A DNA stretch of 64,000 nt from assembly GCA_032158295.1 (NCBI GenBank), contig CM063247.1, forward strand, positions 18,948,875-19,012,874, written 5' to 3'. The notes below the pieces were generated by a model, which was given only the letters and a program-made list of their open reading frames with translations, was not told where the DNA came from and ran no database searches. Both the position numbers and the translations under genes were made by a program. The DNA comes from Pycnopodia helianthoides (lineage: Eukaryota; Echinodermata; Asteroidea; Forcipulatida; Asteriidae). Positions 56,681-64,000 of the stretch are shown piece by piece. The first letter of the stretch is position 1; every line of letters starts with the position of its first letter.

Positions 56681-57461
56681 CCTCATCCCTGATAATGTTT
56701 TCACAACTTTAAGGATGCCATATTTGAAAAAAAATCTCTAGCTTATTAAGGTGTGAGTTTAAGTTTTGTTCAAGTTTTGAAATGAGTTTTTGCATTTTCT
56801 TTCATAAAACCCCCCTGTGAACCAATTGAAATAGATCAAGGGTCTGGATTAGGGTTTATATTCCTAAACAGTTAAGCGGAACTTGTGGATACCGTTTAAC
56901 CCATTTCTGTCAATCTCAATCCAAATTGAGAATTGGAACTGCAGTGCAGGGTACCGGTGATCAGCGGTGCCGGCTCTCTATTCTCTCTGTTGTGTATTGT
57001 CAGGCAATCTGTAAAGGAGAAGCAGATGTCAATGGACTTTTCCGGATTAATAGTAGAACACTATACCTGGTTCTTGACAGACACAAAATCAGTGTACGGG
57101 GCGGTGCTAAGTGTTTTGGGGCCCAAAAAGGAAGGTTCCATATTTTTATGTCGATTTGTTGAAGGTTAAGGGAAATTTGGAATGGGTTACCCAATTAAAT
57201 TAAACGTTAAATTTCCCAACCCTATTCGGGATTGACTGCTTGTTTTATACTCTTCTCAAAAATTTAAGGATTTGTTTTCTTATGGTTTCGGAAACATTGT
57301 GAAAGTTTTTGTTTTTAAGGGACCGTCCAAAGTTATCAACATTTTTCAGGTTGTACAGAGTACTACTTTTGAGGCCCCCCCCCCCTCCCTGCAAACAAAA
57401 GGATTTCATTTATTATATGTAACCACTGTTAGTTTCCAACTGGCCTGTTGTAACCAGGCAC

Positions 57462-57620
57462 ACTCAGTGATCTAGTGGTTAAGATACCTGCTGGAGAATG
57501 TGGGGGTCATGGGTTCGAATCCCACCCGAGTAGTATGCCTGTTCTCTTTTTTTGGAGGACTCGGGGAAAGCACCGAGTATACAGTGCTTTTTAAACATTG
57601 TACAGTAAAACCAAAAATGT
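57462..57620 (+). mobile_element. tRNA-derived SINE (family 3), best-preserved copy
   Basis: TGATCTAGTGGTTAAGATAC is the A box, GGGTTCGAATCCCACC the B box; body CGAGTAGTATGCCTGTTC, GGGGAAAGCACCGAGTATAC, GTGCTTTTTAAACATTGTAC. The A box contains the TTAA used as target in the copy at 59.6 kb. Confidence 0.78.
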
Positions 57621-58146
57621 TATTAAGATTGAGGTAAATGGCATCCCCTAAATCAATTAATTGTAGTGTACCATATTGAATGAACGAAAATAGTGGACAA
57701 ACTTCTTGTCGAATATGATGGTGAGATAAGATCTTAAAGCCATCCATCCGTCATAGCACAACATGGCCGTGCTCTACAGCCACTCCTCAGCACGTTTGTT
57801 TGAGGACGGTATTGACTTATTTGTCTTGGACCATTTAACATGATTTCATCGGCTGCCATCCCAAGATAGAGCTCTGGTGTTTATTCCCCCATGGGTAGGT
57901 TTAGTCGTGCAGGGGGGGGGGGGGGAGATTTCGGAGAGGATGTTTCTGCATATTGCAAAGTAGACCATGAGATTGGGCCGAGATTACATTCCTCGGCCAT
58001 GCATTGGTAACATATTGTGCGTGATTACGTCCAGATTGCTCTACTTTACATGTGTTTACCTGTTGTCATTCACGCTAGATCGGGTTGTACATGTAGGAGT
58101 GCTTGATGTCGCACTGTCTGATTGACATGCTTAACACCATTCTCCA

Positions 58147-58350
58147 CTGGGCCCAATTTCATAAAGCTCGTAAGCATTAAAACTTGCTCAGCACAGACAA
58201 ATCTTGCTTAGCTGAAACAGGTTGCCAGCCAAAATTTCATAGAGTTTACATTGTTGCCACTGGTTCCCCAACTCATTTTCTTGCTCAGCAAAAAAAAATT
58301 GCTAAGCAGTATTCTCTGCTTAACAGCTTTATGAAATTTGGCCCAGGGTA
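58147..58350. mobile_element. Palindrome-ended MITE, GGGCCCAATTTCATAAAGC family
   Basis: CTGGGCCCAATTTCATAAAG left, CTTTATGAAATTTGGCCCAG right, with TTGCTTAGC / GCTAAGCA blocks. Confidence 0.8.
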
Positions 58351-58614
58351 ATAAAATACAATAAACAGATGCTTATTCAGGCCTTGAACTTCACTCTTGA
58401 AACGGCGAAAGCAATTTTCCTCTGGTAAGGGGCACTTCTATGAGGAAAATGTCAATTTGTATTGGAACTTTGCATAGGGGGCCAAAGTAACAGCACAGGG
58501 CACCACAGCAAACTCGAGGCTTGGTTATTATGGAAAATAGTTTTCTGAAGTGGTTATGTGCCTATTCAAATTTGAACTGTCTGTATACATGTACCTGTAA
58601 ATATGATATCTCAT

Positions 58615-58880
58615 ACAGGACCGTGACTTGTCTGGATTTGGTCTGATTTCAGGATTTTGATATTGATCTTGGTTCGTTTGCCTTCATGTATTTTTGAAAG
58701 AGGTGAAGTTGCCATCACAGAGACGAAATACTCGGCTCTTGTTAGGATCAAATCTGTAGATTTCTATTTGTGGTTATGAAAAGAGTATATAAACCTCTGA
58801 AGTATAACATCCTATTTTTTCAGGGAGGTTTATCTCTAGACCAAGAGGATATTGTTATCCGATGTTCAGGATTTGTCATT
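58615..58880 (+). repeat. Dispersed repeat (CAGTCACCAAAGGGAGAA family), diverged copy
   Basis: CAGGACCGTGACTTGTCTGG, GAAAGAGGTGAAGTTGCCAT, AACCTCTGAAGTATAACATC, TCTAGACCAAGAGGATATTG follow the order of the other copies. Confidence 0.5.
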
Positions 58881-59099
58881 GTCCCATAATCATACCTCTG
58901 CTCATAATCTTTTAAGAGAATTTTATATTTGATGCGGATTTCCACAGTTCACTTTCACATAGAGCATGTACCCACATATTGTGAGGCTTCTACCTAGATC
59001 TGAACAAACGCACGCATCGGCCAACACAATCTTGAATTGAATCATGATCTCAGCCTCTCCTGCTCGAAATAAACTGATGATGCATCCTGCCGTGACCCC

Positions 59100-59140
59100 C
59101 CCACCCCTCCCCTCCCCTCCCCTCCCCTCCCCTCCCCTGA
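59100..59140. repeat. (CCCCT)n microsatellite
   Basis: About seven CCCCT/CCCTC pentamers in a row, C-rich; the opposite strand has G4-type GGGGA repeats. Confidence 0.95.
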
Positions 59141-59621
59141 AGGCGGTTCAGAATGATGACTCTATTGTAAAGCACAGACTTTGTTTTGATGTTCCATCGG
59201 GAGTACTTTTTTTTTTACTTCGACGACGACGGCCTGACTTGCAATCATCCCGGTGTCCCCAATCTCTAACCATCTCAATCTGAGTTCTGATCTCACGGGT
59301 TCTTAACTCTCGCTGAACTGACGTAGATCTTCACGCTTTGACCTCGACTGCGATAAGACGAGTTACAAATATGTCTGTATCTAGTCCACAGTATAAACCT
59401 CAGGACAAACTACTTAATGTAGTGCACTAGGGATAGAAGAAATATGAATGTGAAGATTCTGTAACTTTGTGTTGGTAAACTTTAGTCATCATTTTGTCTG
59501 CATGACTTAGCGAAAGCACTTATTACATGTTGTTGTATGGTAAAACCAAGAATATTCTTCTTTATCCCGGAAGTAATTATTACATACATCTTTTTAGTTG
59601 TTTGAAGTACATCTCGTCACC

Positions 59622-60110
59622 GGGCACGCTCAGGGGTTCTTGTGATTAAAGGCAAAGCCTACCTTTGGATTTTTGGAACCGTTCGATTGTATTAATTCTA
59701 TATAAATGTAGATGTATACAACAAACCTAACCTGTGAAAATTTCATTTCAAAATGAGGTGGCATTTTTTTTAGATATCGCCAAAAATCTGGAGCGGTTAT
59801 GTCCATGCAGGAAGAATAATCCGTAATTGGAATACACAATCTGAGAGATTGAAATTTGTTGAATCCCTATCTCTAAAAACCACATTCCTTAGAAGGGAAT
59901 TGTTTTCAAAATGTTATACATTATCAACAGCTGCAGTACTTCTTACCGAGTAATTTTTGATGGTCATTATTTTTCGGAGTAATTACCAAAGGTATACACT
60001 CCCATTAAGATACCTCCTTTAGAATGCAGGGGTCATGGGTTCGAATCCCACTTGAGTGGTATGCCTGTATACACATCGGTGCATGGGAAAACCAGAAATA
60101 TTGATCTGTC
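59622..60110 (+). mobile_element. tRNA-derived SINE (family 3) split by a TTAA MITE
   Basis: Left piece GGGCACGCTCAGGGGTTCTT then GTGATTAA; right piece TTAAGATACCTCCTTTAGAA and GGTTCGAATCCCACTTGAGT. Together they read as the SINE at 57462 with the MITE at its A-box TTAA. Confidence 0.8.
59646..60008. mobile_element. TTAA MITE inserted in a SINE A box
   Basis: TTAA at 59646-59649 and 60005-60008. Left AAGGCAAAGCCTACCTTTGG, right CCAAAGGTATACACTCCCA. Contains AACCTGTGAAAATTTCATTT and TCTGGAGCGGTTATGTCCAT. The empty site is visible in the uninterrupted SINE copy (GGTTAAGATACCTGC). Confidence 0.9.
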
Positions 60111-60611
60111 GTTCATGTATGTGTATTATTTATTCATGTTGCTATTTTGGTATCAAACACACATGTAGTTTGAACATTCAAGAGTGGAATTTGAAAGTGA
60201 TAGTTGAGGTGCCCTTGATGTATTTTATGTCAACTCCTTCAAGTCTGTGAGTGGAAAATATGGACATGCTTGGCAATGTGATTTCTGTTGGAATGTGCAC
60301 AGTACACAACGCTAATGAGGCGGCATTCAGGACTGACTTGTGAATTAGCCACAAATATTTCAGTGTCAAAAAGAGCCAACTCTGTATGGGGGACTAGAGG
60401 GCGACTCGGTGAGTTCAAACTTTCATTTTAGATTTCTCTCTCTCTCTTGGTCAATAAAATCTGTTGAAAGACCCAGGGTGCATATGTTGTTTATAATGTT
60501 GTTTGTAATGTTTTTTGGACATAACATTAGTCATGGACTGTCTACGAGTAGTGTACACATATGGACTGGCAATGAGGTCACTAGAGCACATCTATTCCTC
60601 TGAGGGACTGT

Positions 60612-60668
60612 GAGTGACCAGAAGGGGAACCTATTTCCCGAGGCCGATAGGTCCCCCTTCTGGTCACT
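60612..60668. repeat. Hairpin GTGACCAGAAGGGG...CCCCTTCTGGTCAC
   Basis: Arms GTGACCAGAAGGGGAACCTA and TAGGTCCCCCTTCTGGTCAC around a ~13-base loop. A G14-type run lies at 60680-60693. Confidence 0.8.
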
Positions 60669-60999
60669 CCAGGCCTGAAGGGGGGGGGGGGGGGTGCTGC
60701 TGTAACCAGTCAAAATGTTTAAGTCTATTGCCCGCTTCGAGAACTATTTCCCGCAAATTAGGCTCGCGCGATGTCTTGACGCGCATCTAGTTCACGGAGG
60801 CGCAAATCTCATGCACTAGCCTATATTAGTTAACCCCATGTGACCGTGTTTCAGCCAACCACAATACAGAACTACATGTAGCAAGAGGTGATGGTTAGAA
60901 TAGATATTAAGAGTTCTTTAGAGACCCTATCAGTTGCCCATGGGCACGAATACCTCTGCTTTTCCAAGCATACCTATGGCCCTATTACAATAACTGGTT

Positions 61000-61240
61000 T
61001 GTGATTTCTGAGGATTTTTCCTGATTTCAGGATTTTTTCAAAACCTCATTTTGACCGTTTCATTTTCTTGAAAGAGGTAGAGCAGACACCAAACGGAGAG
61101 AGAAATAGTCCACATTGTGTCCAAACCTGTAGTTTTGTATTTCTTGTGATGCGCAGAGTCTGTAAACCTCCTGAATTGTAACAATCTGGTAGGTTCTTGG
61201 TCTAGAAGAACGGGGAACCCAGGCCTGCAAGCCATTTGTT
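61000..61240 (+). repeat. Dispersed repeat (CAGTCACCAAAGGGAGAA family), copy 4
   Basis: TGTGATTTCTGAGGATTTTT, GTAGAGCAGACACCAAACGG, CAGAGTCTGTAAACCTCCTG, GAACGGGGAACCCAGGCCTG; closest to 56400-56680. Confidence 0.65.
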
Positions 61241-61294
61241 TTCATCCTTGTACTAAAGCTGCTTAATGGCAAACTTTGTGCTTACTGTGCGATT

Positions 61295-61520
61295 TCCATT
61301 TCATAGCGCTGCTAACCCTAAGCATGGTAAAAAGGCATGCTTATTCTTTCGTGCTTACTGTAAAAAAAAAACGACTGATGTAAAAATACAAATCTATTGT
61401 GAACGTGCGAGCTGGTTGCCTGCTTTTCTTGAAATACGCTTGCGCTTAAGCAATTTTTTTACTGCTAAAGTAAGCACAAGAATTTGCTTACCATCAAATA
61501 GCTCTATGAAAGTGGGCCAT
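61295..61520. mobile_element. Palindrome-ended MITE, GGGCCCAATTTCATAAAGC family (decayed)
   Basis: CCATTTCATAGCGCTGCTAA left, AATAGCTCTATGAAAGTGGG right; CTAAGCATGG and CTTACCATC blocks inside. Less conserved than 33054-33248. Confidence 0.5.
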
Positions 61521-62094
61521 GGTCAGATACCATTATGAACCAACAGTGTCTTCAAAAGAAATTCTCTTTTTTCCCTAAGCTTAAAAAAACAAAAATTATA
61601 GAGAAGACAATTTTTATTACAAATTATTTCTCCCCCACCCTAAAATGACAACACAACACACATAAACAGGTGCTGCTTTAACAGAAGCGTGTTAAGCTAT
61701 ATTTGCTGCTGAAGCAGCTCAATGAAATTGAGAAATACGTTATTCTAGTTTCCTGAGAATTTGAGTCATTATGCTAAAACAGTAACTGACTGTCCAATAT
61801 GCCAGTGCAAGCTTGACCTTCTTCAGTATGCACCTGGCATACTGCCATATAATAGATCAACACTATCTGGGAATGTGTCCCTATGACCTACTAAGAAGGA
61901 CAGCGCCATCTTAAACAAATTTAGGACAAATTCCCAAAGTTAAAGATGCCCCGATGGAACAAACATATTTTATTGTTTGAGAAAATCCAAATAACATTGT
62001 CAAAGATATAAATCTTTGCTTGAATGATAGACACATAATCTGTACTCACGAAGTGATACCCATATCTACACTGGAGGACAGGACTGTATATGCC

Positions 62095-62114
62095 GGGGGG
62101 GGGGGGGGGGGGGG
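62095..62114 (+). repeat. G20 homopolymer
   Basis: Twenty consecutive G, 450 bases before the candidate start codon of the second gene. Length may be affected by sequencing or assembly error. Confidence 0.9.
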
Positions 62115-62279
62115 CTTGTTTTCTCCTTTAAGCATTTCACAAGAGGCTACATGTTAAATGAAGTATCCTTAAGCACCATAGTGGCATATGATGTGATTTT
62201 TACCTGCTGTACGCATGCATCGGCAGATTTAATTGCTGTGTTTGCCACGTGGTTATTACCCGCCACGGGTCACAATTAT

Positions 62280-62546
62280 TACATTTGACCGGTTAGCGAC
62301 GACGAGAGAAAAAGGTGCACGCACCCCGCGGCTCTCACCATACCAGATAAACATGCACTCGGGTGCTTCTTGCTCGGCGTCCGTCAGGCATTAATTCACG
62401 GGAAGTTTGACCAAAAGGACTGATGCCGATCCGCTCGGCTCGTTTCTGACGGACCTCTTTCGAGGAATTGTCTCCGGGACATCACTCCAGGTCTTTTTCT
62501 GTTGTCGTTTCTTCGGTGAGAAGTTGCATTTGACAAAAAAATTGAA
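62280..62546 (+). promoter_or_regulatory. Probable promoter / 5' UTR of a second gene
   Basis: CpG dinucleotides are much denser here than in the flanks (GGTTAGCGACGACGAGAG, CCCCGCGGCTC, GCTCGGCGTCCGTC, CCGATCCGCTCGGCTCG, ACGGACCTCTTTCGAGG). The stretch lacks recognisable repeats, and it ends in a pyrimidine-rich segment before an ATG in good context. No clear TATA box is seen. This is what a metazoan 5' end typically looks like; transcription has not been shown. Confidence 0.45.
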
Positions 62547-62576
62547 ATGGCACAACCTGAAACGGACGCACAAATG
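62547..62576 (+). CDS. Candidate first coding exon of a second gene (MAQPETDAQM)
   Basis: The ATG at 62547 has a favourable context (GAAATGG) and an in-frame TGA at 62517 sets it as the first possible start. Ten codons follow, reading MAQPETDAQM, to the donor ATG|GTGAGT in phase 0. The CpG-rich upstream stretch supports a 5' exon. I do not recognise the protein from ten residues. The rest of the gene would lie downstream, mostly beyond the window. Confidence 0.5.
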
Positions 62577-63361
62577 GTGAGTTCTTGGGAGTCAGGTGAA
62601 TTATTCATCGTATGGATTTTTTGGTGGGGTTGTGAATAATGGATAGTCCAGTCTGTAGCTGTGGGACTTTGTAGTGCAGGTTTTTTCTCGCTATGTCAAC
62701 CTGCACAACTCGGCATATCTCGTGGGAAATGAACTGCTGTTGATTCAAGAAAATGGTGGTAGTGGTAAAGGCGGAAAACTTGCCCTGTTGCTGATGTGGT
62801 GTCCATTCCTTTGGCCAGTTGCTGCTCATACGGCAGGAGTCATTTTGGTCTATTGTTTTAACACAAGATTTGTAGTTAAACTTTTTCTGTGACGTCACTT
62901 TATTGATAAAAGTGTGGATTCATTTTTATGAATCTACACTCAACTGTACGTTCTGAATCTACACTCAACAATAGATTCGTTCCAAACTAAAGTGAACTGT
63001 TCAACTGGAAACATAATGTACATCAAAACACAGCTGCAAATCATGTTATCTTTCAATTTACAGGAACGTTTTCCAGTTAAAAAAAGCACTTTAGTAAGAC
63101 AAATCTGTACTTACTACCGAGAATCAATTTTATTGATACCATTACATTCGGCTTGTACAGTCTATCCACAAATCTACACTTTCTCGTCCATTCTCCTTAA
63201 CCTGACAGAGATGTTAGCCTTGCATTTCAGATGTCAGTGGGGCCATGGGCTCTGTTACCCCCCTTTAAAATTATCCACTGAAAGTGAAAAGATCTAATAA
63301 TTAAAGTTCAGTTTGCAAAAAGAAAATTGGCTTGACCCACCCTTCATGGAGGAGGTCCCAG

Positions 63362-63436
63362 GCCAGTGTATGATTATGAAACTCTAGACGATCACTCCGG
63401 CCGCAATTCCCAAGACGAGATGGAGCAACCTCACAG
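63362..63436 (+). CDS. Possible internal exon, unidentified
   Basis: From acceptor TCCCAG to donor CACAG|GTACTC one frame is open and reads PVYDYETLDDHSGRNSQDEM followed by EQPHR. The other two frames contain stops. The upstream pyrimidine tract is weak. The exon would begin with one base of a split codon and end with two. It therefore cannot splice directly to the phase-0 donor at 62577 without an intervening exon. It may belong to the gene starting at 62547, to another gene, or be chance. Confidence 0.25.
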
Positions 63437-63764
63437 GTACTCAATGTACTTTTTAATTTAATTTGACACCCTTCTCTGGTTTTAATTAATTGTACTGTAG
63501 TTCAAATGTAAACAACAGTGTTCCCTATGCCCATGTGAGGCTCGTTTTCATCAGGCTTCTGTAAACATAATTGTTTATTTTGATTCACGGACTGAGGTGA
63601 AATTGTTCGTTCAACCTGTAGAGTTGTCAAAATGTATAATTTTGATGTGGAGATAGAATTGATTTTTGTGTGATGCTTGTCTGCATTAGTTTTTAAGAAC
63701 AATTTGTTGTTTATTTTTCAAGTAATAAACCACAAGGAAAACTGACCGGATACGTTTGAAATAA

Positions 63765-63885
63765 TTTGGGGTTTAAAAAAAAAGAGTTGACTAGAGCGGG
63801 ATTTGAACCAATGACATCCGATTAACGTGCCGGCGCTCTACCAACTTAGCTATCTTGTTGTTATTTTTTACACAAAATAGGTCAC
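63765..63885 (-). mobile_element. tRNA-derived SINE (family 5), reverse
   Basis: Minus strand: GATAGCTAAGTTGGTAGAGC, GCCGGCACGTTAATCGGATG, CATTGGTTCAAATCCCGCTC. A and B boxes both present. Confidence 0.7.
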
Positions 63886-64000
63886 ATAAAGGCATACATA
63901 TATATGTTTTTATCTTCCAGTACGCGCTAATCCTCCAATCAGATGCTCGAACCGGAGTTGATATCAGACGATAACCTATTCCCAGTTTTTATATTGCACT

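Noticed and set aside
62547..63436. Direct splice from 62576 to 63362
   Set aside because: The donor is phase 0 but the acceptor exon needs one base of a split codon carried over differently; every AG in the acceptor region gives a wrong phase for the only open frame.

Overview
This window is eukaryotic. It is intron-rich, AT-rich DNA dominated by non-autonomous transposable elements and minisatellites, with no operons or prokaryotic signals. The repeat styles resemble those I know from echinoderm genomes, probably a sea star: TTAA-flanked MITEs with GGACACTATTGG-type ends, palindromes with GGGCCCAATTTCAT ends, and several tRNA-derived SINEs. That taxonomic placement is inference from memory, not a search result.

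The one gene that can be reconstructed is on the + strand. Nine exons (3877-3999, 5515-5563, 21162-21188, 22039-22191, 29140-29185, 35829-35918, 36637-36717, 39253-39366, 47616-47759) splice in a continuous frame (825 nt plus 2 nt of a split codon; 275 residues and a stop). They encode the C-terminal two thirds of a death-associated protein kinase (DAPK family): the end of the catalytic loop, DFG, GTPEFVAPE, the C-lobe, and a Ca2+/calmodulin autoregulatory segment. A short tail follows, with no ankyrin repeats or death domain. The N-lobe exons must lie upstream of base 1. The activation segment looks more like the DRAK/STK17 branch, while the rest looks like DAPK1-3. Candidate poly(A) signals lie at 49720 and 49771.

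Layout: 1-3876 is the upstream intron (SINEs, a MITE, a 17-bp minisatellite, and a 200-bp CT tract running into the acceptor). 4000-47615 is eight introns, the largest 15.6 kb, filled with MITEs, SINEs, two LINE reverse-transcriptase remnants and tandem arrays. About 49.8-62.2 kb looks intergenic, with more repeats, a 13-bp array at 50.2 kb and an 18-bp array at 53.8-54.2 kb. At 62.2-62.6 kb a CpG-richer stretch leads into a likely first coding exon of a second + strand gene (ATG 62547, donor 62577). A possible later exon sits at 63362-63436, but its phase does not join directly to the first.

The repeats record clear insertion events. A TTAA MITE lies inside a SINE promoter box (59646-60008). 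A palindromic MITE lies inside another SINE with a 5-bp duplication (5763-5905). A TAA-flanked MITE lies in a LINE tail (12935-13139). Two TTAA MITEs share one target site (13444-14234). The most unusual structure is a higher-order satellite at 6641-7471 whose ~142-bp monomers alternate A-B-A-B-A-C and derive from a palindromic MITE found elsewhere in the window.
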